A DNA stretch of 64,000 nt from Diphasiastrum complanatum. Taxonomy: Eukaryota > Streptophyta > Lycopodiopsida > Lycopodiales > Lycopodiaceae. The translations under genes were made by a program, and so were the position numbers. Below, piece after piece: positions 12,701 through 24,960 of this stretch. The stretch covers positions 14,842,722-14,906,721 of the forward strand of contig CM055108.1 of NCBI GenBank assembly GCA_029204225.1, in the 5' to 3' direction. How positions within the stretch are numbered: the stretch's first letter is position 1; each line of letters starts with the position of its first letter. The notes beneath the pieces were generated by a model. It worked only from the letters and a program-made list of their open reading frames with translations. It was not told the origin of the DNA and did no database searches.

Positions 12701-12933
12701 GATGATCCCACATACAAGGGAATTGTTCCTATTCCACTTATCTTACATTCTTGACTACTTGCAGTATAGATTGATCTATGTAAATCATTGTAAGAAAGTA
12801 AAGTGGAGAATATGTCCTTTTGATATGTCATGTGGGAACTTGCCCCACTATCAATCCACCAAGAACCATTGGTGTTGCTCTTGGATGATGGTGGTTTGTT
12901 GGAAACCATCAAGGATGACTCTTCATCCTCCTC
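9724..12933 (-). pseudogene. pol: Copia pol (protease-integrase-RT-RNase H), disrupted
   Basis: Continues in the gag frame after a single TAG. Order on the minus strand: protease WIDSGASSHMT (about 12,840); pre-integrase HPNYKAMES and CEACSLSKAHK (about 12,350-12,440); integrase core with IHSDVHS, FIDDYSR and SDNGGEY; the C-terminal GIFVGYG region (about 11,700); RT with WVFRLKYN, ARLVAKGF and the catalytic YVDD (about 10,760); RNase H with CDNQSA and HARSKHIEI (about 9,990-10,040). Defects: TAG at the gag/pro junction, TGA replacing the Trp of LWHKRLGHP (just above 12,447), TAG between RT and RNase H (10,321-10,323), and frameshifts near 11,890 and 11,070. All catalytic motifs otherwise persist, in line with the young LTR age. 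Confidence 0.9.
9799..9812 (-). other. Polypurine tract
   Basis: On the minus strand it reads TTTGAGGAGGAG directly before the 3' LTR, the plus-strand primer for this copia element. Confidence 0.8.
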
Positions 12934-13779
12934 CTACTCCTGATGTGCAATGTTGCTTTGTTTGCTCTCTTGTGCCTTCTTCTTCTTGAGACATTCTGAT
13001 GCAAAATGTCCTTTCTTTCCACAGAAAAGACATTTGTACTTGGATTTGTCTTTGATCTTGCCCTTTGAGCTTGAAGCCTCATCCTCCTCCTTGGACTTCT
13101 TGAAGTGCCTCTTCTTGCCATTGGTCTTCTTCTTGCTTTTGAATGAGAAATTAGCTCTCTCATCACCATCCTGTAGAGAAATAGCATTCATTCTTGCATT
13201 GGTATGCAACATCCTACACTCTTCAGCTACTAATACACTGTGTAGCTTTTCTATAGTAGGCAAAGTGTCTTGAATTGCAAAGCTTTGGACCAAATTTGTA
13301 AAGCCACTCCCTAGACCATTGAGGACAATCTGAACAAGCTCACTATCTTGAATCTTCTCTCCAATGGAAGCTAACTCCCTATTGAGAGACTTGATTCTTA
13401 GCACATAATCTTGTGCACTCTCATCACTCCTCTTCATGCTTTGTAGAATCTGATTCCTAAGCATGAGAACTCTAGAAGTGTTACTAGACTCATAGATAGA
13501 TTTTAAAGATTCCCAAGCCTCTTTAGCACTCTTACATGATGATACTTCCCTTAAAAGATCATTTCTTACATTCATCTCAATACAGTGAAGTGCAAGCCTA
13601 GACCTCTTCTTGTATCTCACTAATTCCTGTGCACCTAGAGGTTCATCTTCATCATCTATTAGAAACTCATAAAGATCCTGGAGCACCATTAATGACTTCA
13701 TCCTCACTTTCCAAATAGCATAATTGGTAGAATTTAACCTCTCACTAGCTTCTAGAAGGTAGGCTCCCACTGATCCCAT
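12934..13779 (-). CDS. gag: Copia gag with zinc knuckle
   Basis: A 281-codon open frame starting MGSVGAYLLEASERLNSTNY, the usual copia gag opening (substrate-like N-terminus, then NYAIWKVRMKSLM). A UBN2-type gag core fills residues 20-190. A lysine-rich stretch precedes one CCHC zinc knuckle (CLFCGKKGHFASEC, about residues 247-260). Gag forms the virus-like particle and binds element RNA. The frame ends at a TAG and pol continues in the same frame beyond it, so gag itself looks intact while a gag-pol fusion would need readthrough of that stop. The start is the first ATG after the primer site leader. Confidence 0.88.
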   Translation of the reverse strand: MGSVGAYLLEASERLNSTNYAIWKVRMKSLMVLQDLYEFLIDDEDEPLGAQELVRYKKRSRLALHCIEMNVRNDLLREVSSCKSAKEAWESLKSIYESSNTSRVLMLRNQILQSMKRSDESAQDYVLRIKSLNRELASIGEKIQDSELVQIVLNGLGSGFTNLVQSFAIQDTLPTIEKLHSVLVAEECRMLHTNARMNAISLQDGDERANFSFKSKKKTNGKKRHFKKSKEEDEASSSKGKIKDKSKYKCLFCGKKGHFASECLKKKKAQESKQSNIAHQE

Positions 13780-14398
13780 CTTAATAGCAAGATTCTACAC
13801 ACAAGATATATATTTGTTTGGACCTGAACCTCACAAAGGTTTCTAACTTGCAGTGTTTCACTCAAATGTTGACTTCTAATCCAACAGATGGATTTGTAAT
13901 CACAGTTATATCACTCCCTCACAAAGCTGGAATGAAGATAAGATGAGATGAAAACTACTCTCAAGCAAATCTTGCCAATCTTGGCTATTCTTGGACAAAA
14001 ACTGACTCTATCTCTCTCATTCACTTTGATGTACTTTCAAGACCTAGTTTCCACTTTAAGAAGTTCTGAAATCAGCCTAGATCAATTAGTTTTCATGAAA
14101 CAAATTCAAAACTAATCAATGGCAAGTGATCTTGGTAGCTTATCCTAGGCTTTGCACCAAAAATTACATCAAACTATTACCAGATGAATTTTCTATGATC
14201 CAATGAATATGGGTTATTAAATGCTGGTTCAGATATGCCCACATGTGTGAACAGTACGGATTTTGATCCTGAAAAAGTTTGGGATCAAATCCCCTCACCA
14301 AAACCTGGATACCAGCTCGCCCTTCCAATACTAGCTTTTTGCACCAAAACCTGCTAAAATTGGATTAGATTCAGACACAGATCAATGGCCTTGTACTT

Positions 14399-14411
14399 GG
14401 CTCTGATACCA
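14399..14411 (-). other. Primer binding site (initiator tRNA-Met)
   Basis: The minus strand reads TGGTATCAGAGCC, complementary to the 3' end of plant initiator tRNA-Met, directly next to the 5' LTR. Confidence 0.92.
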
Positions 14412-15101
14412 TGGAAAAGTACAGTACTAAGGACCATAAATGGATCTTTAAATGATCCACAAGGTGATTGTATGCTTGTTAAACAATCTATCAGAAACTA
14501 GTCATCAGAAAACAAGATCTAGTTTAGCAGCTTGATAGGAAACAAGTAGAGACAATCAAAGCATTGATCAATTAGTATAATCCAACTCCACACGTGTGGA
14601 AATAAGGCTGTAGTACGGCCTGTAGATAGTGTTTACAAAGTGCCAAAGCTGGGTTTAATTGGAAATCAAGAGTAATCACCATACAATGAGAGGAAACTCG
14701 AGTTTCTCCTTGAGGCTCCAAAAAGTTTCTATCTTCTCACTATGGAGAATGGGAATACATAGTAAAACACACTTCCTTTGCAAAGTTAGGTGAGAATCCA
14801 GCATGTAATAAGGAAGTAGACTCCACTTTCTTGCCCTAATGTGAAAACCCTAGCCTAGATCCAAGAGTCATGCTTGGTAGGTGCATGGTAGGTACAAATC
14901 TCATCATAAATCATGGTCTAGATCCTACAAAGTAGGAATCACTACCAAATGGACACAACCACTCCTCTTGACTCGTGGTAACCTACTTTAGGTGTGTATG
15001 TACAAGTGGCACTTTGGCCATTCAAGTAACCAACAAACAATATTGACAAAATGTACAATATTCTACATGGCTAGATTTGCCAATGTAGGCAATTTTTCAC
15101 A
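14412..15101 (-). repeat. 5' LTR of the 9-15 kb copia element
   Basis: 690 bp, about 98% like 9108-9798. It has a small loss at its inner edge (TGGAAAAG where the other has TGTGAAAAG), next to the primer site. Confidence 0.92.
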
Positions 15102-15106
15102 CATTA
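15102..15106. repeat. Target-site duplication CATTA (right)
   Basis: Matches 9103-9107 exactly. Confidence 0.9.
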
Positions 15107-15157
15107 CACTACCTGATTAAGTGAAATTGTCAAAAAAATTGATGATGTAGTCTATCA

Positions 15158-15510
15158 ACGAGTTAGTCTCAATGATCAAAAAATTATTGCTTTAGATGTG
15201 GATGTTTTATAACGGCTCGCATCCACAAGTGTGAGTGCCATTTATTTGACTTAGTTACATTGTCTAAATTGTTTTTTAAAAAGGTGCAAATGTTTAAGTT
15301 TTTTGAATAACTCGCACCTAGATGTGAAAGTGCGGATTCTAAGATCCAGTCAGTTCTCTACAACAAACATGTTTTCCGCTTCTGCACACACCATGGACAC
15401 TTTCACCATTCAAGCGGTACAAAATGCTTTAGCAATTCAGCAATTAGTTTGGCAAATGGTGAGTTAGTGAGCCCATCAATATATCCAAAAGCTCAAAGAG
15501 CATGATAACA
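15158..15510 (+). repeat. Dispersed repeat copy, empty-site version
   Basis: Matches the minus strand of about 35,064-35,682 with clear but imperfect identity. Shared landmarks are GCATCCAC...GTGTGAGTGCCATTT, TTAGTTACA.TGTCTAAATTG and CCATGGACACTTTCACCATTCAAG. It encodes the phrase HTMDTFTIQxVQxALAIQQLV in both copies, which might be the start of a retrotransposon gag. At 15247-15262 it holds a single copy of the 16-bp site that is duplicated around the tRNA-like insertion in the other copy. The element family is not recognised. Confidence 0.75.
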
Positions 15511-16900
15511 ATTAGAATAAAAGTAAAACTACTGTGTTATTGTATTGTGGGTCCTAGCAGTGAATTAGGACTAGTTGGCCTCGCCAAGAGGCAAGTCAGC
15601 GGGACACGCGTCTCGTCAACGACAACTTGGGCCATGCATGGGTTACCAAAGTAAAAACTATATGTAATAATAGTGTATTCTGGTTTTCGGAAATACAGTT
15701 GCTATGTGAGCTTGGTGTGGGAGAGTACTTTCTAAGTCAATGTTATTGTGTTTCATGATCTGTGATCCTGTTTCAAACAAATTTTAACTTGGTAGAAGAG
15801 CCATACATTTTGTGTGCATATTACAGAGTAGTCGTTGAAGAGAGCTTTGGGAGAATAGGTTTTTCGAGAGTTTGGGGTTTATGGTAGCTAGAAAGCGAAA
15901 AGTGAAGCACCTGTGCACAGTTTCGGGCATACAAAAGCTTGCCAAGCTCAGTACAGGGATATTTAGCTTGTGCATAGCAATAGACGAGGTCAAAATTGGT
16001 TAAAAACCAAGAATTTTATAGTTAGTTTGTGAAAAAAAACTGATGAGGGTTACAATTTTTTCACAAAGTCGGCAATAACTTTACCATCTGCGCACCATTT
16101 TGAATGTCGTAAGGAAAGGAAGGTAGCCATTCTAGCCCACTAAATAGCCATGAAGGAAGTTTGAACTTCCTATCCGAGAATTTCCAATTATCAGAAAACC
16201 TAGTGGTTTTTTGAGAAAAAAGTGAAAAAAAAAAAAAGTTAGAAAAACCTCTTTATCAAGTTGGGCTTATCTCATCGTTTCTCCATGGTTTTTGGCAATA
16301 CATACTCATAAATGGTAGGGTGCCCTTAGTCTAGGCCTCAAACGGCATTAAAAGTGCTCAAAAATTGAATGAGATCAAGCCAAAGAATAAGGTGGAGGGT
16401 GCTACCACGCACAGAGAGAGAGCTTGTGCATCTACCTGAAGAAGATGAAGTAGTGTAAAAGAGTATTAAAGAGCTCTAAGTGTTTACTTCAATGCTCAAA
16501 TTCATTCCCAACCACCAGATTGGAGCCCACATTTACCTAGGGCCATGATTTAAAGTTGATTTGGTGGCCCAGATGGAGTTCTCTACTTTCAATGACTAAG
16601 ATTAACTTGAAGGGACCCGAAGTGCCTTGAAGAGCAAACAACTTGCAAAACTATATTAAAAAAATTCAGTTTGAAGGGACCCAAGGCCCAAAATTACTTG
16701 AAGAGTGAAGTTTTTTCATTTTGAAGAAATGTTTTATTTTCTAAAAAGGCCCTTATTTTCAACTCCTTTAACGATTTTGGACCAAATGAAGGGCATCCAA
16801 ATTGTACCTGCAAGTATGATACCGAAACACAAAGTATTTGCCACAGAGAAAGTGCTCGGAGAATGCCAAAAGTAATTTCACCACTTTATAGGGCACAAAG
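15511..16900. other. Intergenic DNA, no gene seen
   Basis: Contains a short GC-richer stretch at 15,545-15,640 and AT-rich remainder. The reading frame at 15,784-15,993 has no recognisable motif and is probably chance. Confidence 0.4.
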
Positions 16901-17264
16901 TGTAAAGAATGTGGGCCTCAGGGCCACACACACACACACACGTACCCACGCGAGCTGCGTACTGGGAACCCAACCCCAGTCGCCTAGCCACTCGCCATCC
17001 GTCTAACCCCCAAAAGGGCTGGTACCAAGGGATAGAAGATATGGAGAAGCCCCAACTTTATATGGGAGAGTTCAAGGCAAGCAGTTACTTATGGGACATT
17101 GAAAATTCTCAGGGCCTTCACTAGGCGCTCAAGCCCACGATACGTTCTTGTGCGTGGCTTGCAACATGCATTCCTCAACACCCCCACTCAAACAAGCACA
17201 TGCAAACACCCCCACTGGCTCTGATACCATGTAAAGAATGTGGGCCTCAAGGCCACGCACACAT
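16901..17264 (-). mobile_element. Miniature LTR retrotransposon (TRIM), 5' LTR truncated
   Basis: Read leftwards: a truncated LTR end (17230-17264), a primer site (17217-17229), a 49-bp interior, a polypurine tract GTGGGGG (about 17181-17189 on the minus strand), then a 280-bp LTR at 16901-17180. That LTR starts TGTTGAGGAATG and ends CATTCTTTACA, an inverted terminal pair. The LTR terminus TGTAAAGAATGTGGGCCTCA is repeated at 16901 and 17230, which proves the two-LTR structure. There is no room for protein genes, so it depends on other elements' enzymes. The truncation at about 17265 removes most of the upstream LTR, so its target duplication is lost. Confidence 0.8.
17217..17229 (-). other. 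Primer binding site of the TRIM
   Basis: GGCTCTGATACCA on the plus strand, the complement of the initiator tRNA-Met primer site, abutting the LTR at 17230. Confidence 0.88.
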
Positions 17265-17951
17265 TCTTGCTTTTTGTGAATTCCTCCTATTTTATTGTGT
17301 ATAATTGATTATGAATGATGAATGCTTGTTTGTTGTTGTTTAATCATGCTATCACATTCTTGAATGATCATTAGCACTTGCATTCATCCAACTAATCCAC
17401 AAAATCACACTCAATCAAAATAGGTGTTAGTAAATCCCTTTGGAGTGCGCATTAGCATCCATTAGGTAGATTTCTCTTTCATTGTCCACCTCCCTTGAGA
17501 AGATCAACCTTTAAGAGGAAAAGATCTAGAGCCATTGATGCCTAGATAAGCCAAGAAATCAAGATCCAAGAAGAGGATCAAACCAAAACCTAAAACCTTG
17601 TGAACCTCAAGGGAGGGTTTCCTACAATCCTAGATCCATAAACTCATAATCTATACTTTTACATAAGACAAGTCTTGAATAAACTTAAATGAAATCAAAT
17701 CAAATTTGAAAATAAAAACTCGAAAATAATGAATCACAAAAATTCATTCACATGCAGCAAAAACATTGAGGGGTCAAGATGGGACCTCCCCCCCAAAGGA
17801 TATTTCTTTATTATGCAAAACCAATTGGCCTTTGCCAATTACATAGACATTGGATTCCCAATGGGTCATAAAAGAGAAATACAAATCTGGTTCTTTTCAA
17901 TAAACTTGTTTCCAAATCTACCTCATCAAATGCATGGGGTTTTTCTCACAG
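17265..17951. other. Intergenic DNA, no gene seen
   Basis: AT-rich. Ends in CACAG, the likely left target duplication of the next copia element. Confidence 0.4.
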
Positions 17952-18215
17952 TGTTAACAATAAGAAATGCAACATCAAGCATTCACCATAAGCAATCACC
18001 AAGTAGGGAGACGGAAGAAGAACACGCAATATCACTCTATCACACTAACACATACTGAATATAAAATGTACATATAAACCCTGAACCTTAATAGAGAGGG
18101 AGAACCTAGGAGTAGACTACTAGACTAGCCTACGGCTAGTTACAGTTAGTAATAAAGTACATCGTAAACAGTAACTAGGAAGTGTAACAATGAAGTTTAC
18201 CATTGATTTCTAACA
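17952..18215 (-). repeat. 3' LTR of integrase-less copia
   Basis: 264 bp, bounded by TGTTAACAAT and TTTCTAACA on the plus strand. Compared with the other LTR it holds an extra ~28 bp at about 18,000-18,028. Confidence 0.88.
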
Positions 18216-18227
18216 CTCTCTCTCAAT
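18216..18227 (-). other. Polypurine tract
   Basis: On the minus strand, TTGAGAGAGAG directly precedes the LTR start TGTTAGAAATC. Confidence 0.75.
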
Positions 18228-18259
18228 GATAAAATTACATTCTTCTATTCCTAGTAGAG

Positions 18260-19990
18260 TACCTTTTCAAATTTACATCTACCTAATGACTTAGTAAAAA
18301 TATCTGCCACTTAATCTTCAGATTTACAAAAAACAAGATCAATGGCTCCATCAAGAATTTTCTCTCAAACAAAATGATAATGTATTTCGATGTGCTTGGT
18401 TCGAGCATGTAGAACTGGATTTTTGACAAGGTGAATGCAGCTTTGATTGTCACAAGATATAGTAGTCGCATCCACCTGTGTTTGACCTAAATCCACAAGC
18501 AATCTTCGTAACCATACCACTTCTTGTGCATCATTGCTGAGTGCTGGATATTTAGCTTCCGTCGAGGATAAGACTACTGTAGGTTGCTTTTTGCTGCTCC
18601 ATGAAACTGCAACTGTACCATAACTGAATGTATGACCACTGGTAGACCTTCTGTCATCAATATTACCTACCCAATCAGCATCTGTATATCCTGTCAATAT
18701 TGGCGCTTCAGGTTGATCATACTTCAAACCAAAATTCAATGTCCCTCGAATGTATTTGAGAATACGTTTAGCAAACTTCCAGTGTGTTTGACTAGGATCT
18801 TGCATAAATTGACTAACAACACCAACATCATAAGAAATATCAGGTCGTGTGTGTGTCAAATAAATCAAACTATCCACCAGCTGTCTATACAAATAAGCAT
18901 CCACTTTCTCAGATTCATCATATGCAGTAAGCTTCGTGTTGACATCCATAGGTGTACTCAAAGGCTTACAATCCTGGATATTGAACTTATAAAGCAAATC
19001 TCGTGCATATTTGCTTTGTGTAAGAAAGACCATGTTTTCCTTTTGACATACTTCAATGCCAAGACAATAGTGCATCAATCCTAGATCGCTCATGTCAAAA
19101 GCATTGGAAAGATCTGATTTGATTTCATCAATTAAGCTCTTATTACTTCGTGTAATAATCAAATCATCCACGTACAACACAATGAACACTATATCTGAAT
19201 CTTGCCTTAGAATGTAAAGATTAGGATCAGCATCACTCTTTACCATTCCCCTTCGCTTAAAGTGTTTATCAATGCAAAAGTACCACGTCCGTGGTGCCTG
19301 CTTCAATCCATAAATAGCTTTGTTGAGCTTACAAACAAGGTGCTCTCTCCCTGGTTCAATAAATCCTCGAGGTTGTACTAAGTACACCTCTTCATCCAGC
19401 ACTCCATTAAGAAAAGCAGATTTAACATCCATTTGCTAGATCTTCCAACCATAGAAAGCAGAAATAGCAATGATAGAACGTATAGTTACCATCTTAGCTA
19501 CGGGTGCGAAGGTTTACTCAAAATCAATACCTTTCTAATGTTCAAATCCTCTCGCAACCAACCGTGCTTTGTATTTGTTGAGTTGCCCATCAGCTCCATA
19601 TTTAATCTTGTATATCCATTTGCAAGTGATAGGCGTCTTACCATCAAGTAGCTCAACCAAGTTCCAAGTCCTATTTTTGGATATAGCTTCCATTTCTGTT
19701 TCCATAGCTTCACGCCACTCCTCGTGCTCCTTTGCTTTATCAAAAGTTTTTGGTTCTTGAGCCTTGAGCACAGAACCCATTAGGGCTAGATTCATCTCTA
19801 ATCTTGCAGGAGGTTTTCGATTTCTACTTGATCTTCTAAGCTCTCCCTGCTCACTAGATTCGGGAGTATCTCCCTTCTTTGTACCATCTGTGACCGATAA
19901 GTACCATTTAGGTACTCTCTTGGGAATTTCAACATCAGACTTGCCTGGACGCACCACTATCAATATACCAGGTATCCTTGGCTTCGTCAC
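18260..19990 (-). pseudogene. pol: Copia RT-RNase H remnant
   Basis: Starts with the hinge (KRVPKWYLSV, GELRRSSRNRK) and the RT N-terminus (WIYKIKYGADG, ARLVARGFEH) at 19535-19990. A stop/frameshift near 19,433-19,535 follows. A 355-codon frame (18365-19432) then begins MDVKSAFLNG and contains LKQAPRTWY, the catalytic YVDD (about residue 90), LGIEV, SLIYLTHTRPDISY, and RNase H motifs TGYTDADW, SWSSKKQ, CDNQSC and HARTKHIEI. Two more stops follow before the terminal VADIFTKSLGR motif near 18,290. The RT and RNase H catalytic residues survive. This converted element RNA to cDNA in the parent copy. Confidence 0.88.
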
Positions 19991-20972
19991 TTGTCATTAA
20001 TGCTGTAATGAACAAGTTTGAACTCTTACCTATATCGTCTTCATATTGATCATCATCGTATTGATGTTGATCAGCATAATTGTCTTCATAATAATCATCA
20101 TCAAATTGATGTTGATCAGCATATTGTCCGCTTGCCATTTGCCTTTTCTTTGTTCTATCTCCTTCTGTTTCTTGAAGCATTCACGCTCCCAATGGCCAGG
20201 TTTGTTGCAATCCTACAATTTCCAGGTTTATTTTGCTTGGAATAGTCGCGTCCTTGACCTCGGCCTTGATTCCAATTGCCTCGATTTGGGCCATCATTGT
20301 ATTGTTCTTGAAATTGTTGGAACGGTCCATGATATGAGTTTCCACCTCTTGATTGGTGTCTTCCACAACCAAATCTGCCAACACGTCCTCTCATTGCAAG
20401 AGCTTGATCAAATCCCCTGTTGCGATGACTCAAGTTCTCTTGGCGTTGTTCTTCCTGCAAAAGCAATCCACCTAACTCTTCATAGGTTGGAAGATTTTCT
20501 CGTGTGGCTATACTTGTCACAAACATTTGATGTGACTCGCTCAAACTATTCAATATCAACTGCACGATCTCACGATCATGTACTCGCTCTCCAACTGCTG
20601 CTAATTGGTCACGAATCTCTTTGATCTTCAGTAGGTGATCAGCAACAGTTGCACCATCATCCATCCGCAATGTGTGCAGCTTCGTCTTCAGGAATAGCAC
20701 TCGAGATGTGTTTGTGGTCTAAACAATGCCTTCAACGTATCTCATGCTTCTTTTAATCCTTCTGAATCTGAAATCTAGGGAATAATTGCATCTCTGATGA
20801 CATTTTGTGCTTTCTATTTTCTCCTGTCAAATGCCCGCTGATCTTCTTCAATCACTGGCCTTGTCTCTTCACCTGTCACGATCTCCCATAGCTCTCTTTC
20901 CATCAAAATGTTTTTCAGTTTGAATTCTCCAAACTGCATAGTTGCCGGCTCCTTCCAATTTGCTTGACTCAT
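19945..20972 (-). pseudogene. gag: Copia gag with truncated protease fusion
   Basis: Gag probably starts at 20,970-20,972 (MSQANWKEPATMQF) and is broken by stops near 20,700-20,830. A 181-codon frame (20155-20700) then holds the UBN2-type core (LHTLRMDDGATVADHLLKIK, REIVQLILNSL) and an arginine/glycine-rich C-terminus. The zinc-knuckle region is shifted. The frame at 19935-20180 ends with the protease opening DTWYIDSGASR and stops within a few residues. That is the exact point where the deletion joins protease to the pre-RT hinge. Confidence 0.8.
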
Positions 20973-21068
20973 TGAGGGCACTCTCGCTTAGAGTTGTCAT
21001 TAATGAACACATGAGTCCGGATCAAGTAATTTATCAACCAAAGAACTGTATATTTTTTTGGTTATACA

Positions 21069-21309
21069 CCTGATATCGAAATGGAACGCGGAAGTACGGC
21101 TGCTCAGGATCCTCTTTAACTTGTGCGCATGGATCTGATATTGGAGCATGCGATATCGGACTGGAGCGCGGATGTACAACTGCTCGGAATTTTTTTTAGC
21201 TCGTGCGCTTGGATCCGATATGGGTATGGACAATATCGGACTAGAGCACAGATGTACAACTACTCGGGTTTCTCTTCAGTTAGCGCGCTTGGATCCGATA
21301 TTGGTACGG
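21069..21309 (-). repeat. Three ~80-bp tandem repeats in the copia leader
   Basis: Units at about 21069-21149, 21150-21229 and 21230-21309. Each carries TATCGRAMTRGAGCRCRGATGTAC-like sequence followed by a GYGCGCTTGGATCCGATAT-like sequence. They lie between primer site and gag, in the untranslated leader, next to the 5' LTR. Confidence 0.8.
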
Positions 21310-21835
21310 AAAAAAGAGAGAATATAAGAACTTTTAGAGAGAATATTCCAGATTTACTACTTCGGCACGGCGGCTATGCCGCCTCCTCTTTGCTTAGATT
21401 TCGAAACGAGTGATCGTTCAAACAGACAAATATCAATATGTGAAAGGTATGAAGCCTCAAAGCTCTAAATGACAATACTAGACACTGTCTGGTGTGATTT
21501 GCATTACCCCAAACAAACAAATGAGAGATTTCTTGGCACAACTCTCTAACAAATGACACTTTTCACAAAGACAAAAAAAAATATTGTAAAACTTTTCCCA
21601 CTCAACAGATTTTCAATCTGTCTGATGCTACCCTGGCCTTTCCGATGCCTCTGGGACTGTGTCTTCGTTCCCCACTAATAACTGTGAGCTCCAAAACCTG
21701 CAAAGTACATCAAGAAGGATTTCTTCCAACTATTTTTGTCTCTCCAAGCTTTTACCTCCTGTGAAGGACTTTTTCACTTCATTGCGGAGCCTGTGACAAG
21801 TTGTATCCACTGATCAGGCACGTAGGACTATCGTA

Positions 21836-21847
21836 GCTCTGATACCA
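21836..21847 (-). other. Primer binding site (initiator tRNA-Met)
   Basis: GCTCTGATACCA on the plus strand, directly adjoining the 5' LTR at 21848. Confidence 0.9.
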
Positions 21848-22083
21848 TGTTAACAATCAGAAATGCAACATCAAGCATTCACCATAAGCAATCGCAATAT
21901 CACTCTATCACACTAACACATACTGAATGTAAAATGTACATATAAACCTTGAACCCTGATAGAGAGGGAGAACCTAGGAGTAGACTACTAGACTAGCCTA
22001 CGGCTAGCTACAACTAGTAATAAAGTACATCGTAAATAGTAACTAGAAAGTGTAACAATGAAGTTTATCATTGATTTCTAATA
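21848..22083 (-). repeat. 5' LTR of integrase-less copia
   Basis: 236 bp, close match to 17952-18215 except for the missing ~28-bp block and scattered substitutions. Confidence 0.87.
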
Positions 22084-24296
<2,213 letters not shown>

Positions 24297-24455
24297 GGTA
24301 GCCTTTTGGAACGTTCCAAAAAAAGATCATTTTTTGGAACGTTCGGTAGAGAGAGAGAAAGGTCTGAAACGTTCTGTAGATATATATATATATATATATA
24401 TATATCGGGCAGCCTTTTAGAACGTTCCAAAAAAAATCATTTTTAGGAACCTTCG

Positions 24456-24490
<35 letters not shown>

Positions 24491-24520
24491 TCTAAAACGT
24501 TCTGTAGAGATATATACATA
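24297..24520. repeat. Duplicated ~115-bp unit with GGAACGTTCC palindromes and SSRs
   Basis: Unit 1 (about 24,297-24,405) and unit 2 (about 24,407-24,520) share GCCTTTTRGAACGTTCCAAA, then a second AACSTTCGGTAGAGAGA block, a GA run, AACGTTCTGTAGA, and a TA run. The (TA)n at 24,378-24,405 and the (GA)n at 24,459-24,486 lie inside. Several GAA-nn-TTC motifs occur. Confidence 0.8.
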
Positions 24521-24534
24521 GATACATGTGGATG

Positions 24535-24536
<2 letters not shown>

Positions 24537-24602
<66 letters not shown>
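24537..24602. repeat. (GA)n microsatellite, 66 bp
   Basis: 33 uninterrupted GA units just beyond the duplicated block. Confidence 0.97.
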
Positions 24603-24606
<4 letters not shown>

Positions 24607-24960
24607 CATTTTAGGGTTAGCATTTTTTTTAGGGTTTTGGAATGAGAAATAGTGATATAGTGATGTGTTGGAGTGAGAGAGTTGATGTAGACAAAATAAA
24701 AATGATGGTCAAGGACCAACGACAATAAGTTTAGATCACATTACAAAGGCGCCCTTTGAGATGGAAATGGTCTAAGCATATAAATACTTGAGTTTTGATT
24801 TTGAGAAAAAAAAAAAAAAGTGGAATTCATATAAAGAGCAATAGGACATTGCAATGCAAAACAAATCCCAAAATATACACCTACAAAATTGGAAAATAAA
24901 AAAACACGTGTTTGCAACATTGATGCAACTTGTTTTTTTGTATGTATGTGAGGCATGGAC

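Larger units (their letters stand above)
9108..15101 (-). mobile_element. Complete Ty1/copia retrotransposon
   Basis: A 5,994-bp element read leftwards, with two ~690-bp LTRs, a primer site, gag, pol in the copia order protease-integrase-RT-RNase H, and a polypurine tract. The 5-bp target duplication CATTA is intact on both sides (9103-9107 and 15102-15106). The LTR ends form the inverted repeat TGTGAAAA/TTTTCACA. By eye the LTRs differ at roughly 14 sites over 690 bp (about 2%), so insertion was fairly recent on a plant time scale. Pol carries in-frame stops and frameshifts, so this copy cannot move on its own proteins, though its structure would still allow mobilisation in trans. Confidence 0.95.
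17952..22083 (-). mobile_element. Copia retrotransposon lacking integrase
   Basis: A 4.13-kb element read leftwards with short LTRs (264 and 236 bp), primer site, gag, a protease stub fused to RT, RNase H and polypurine tract. The flanks CACAG (17947-17951) and CATAG (22084-22088) look like a 5-bp target duplication with one later mutation. The whole of integrase and most of protease are missing. The hinge sequence (VPKWYL, QGELRRSSR) matches that at 48.5-48.7 kb, so both are one family. Confidence 0.88.

Noticed and set aside
16901-17180. Cassandra-type LTR with 5S rRNA promoter
   Set aside because: No 5S-like internal control region could be read in either strand of the LTR.
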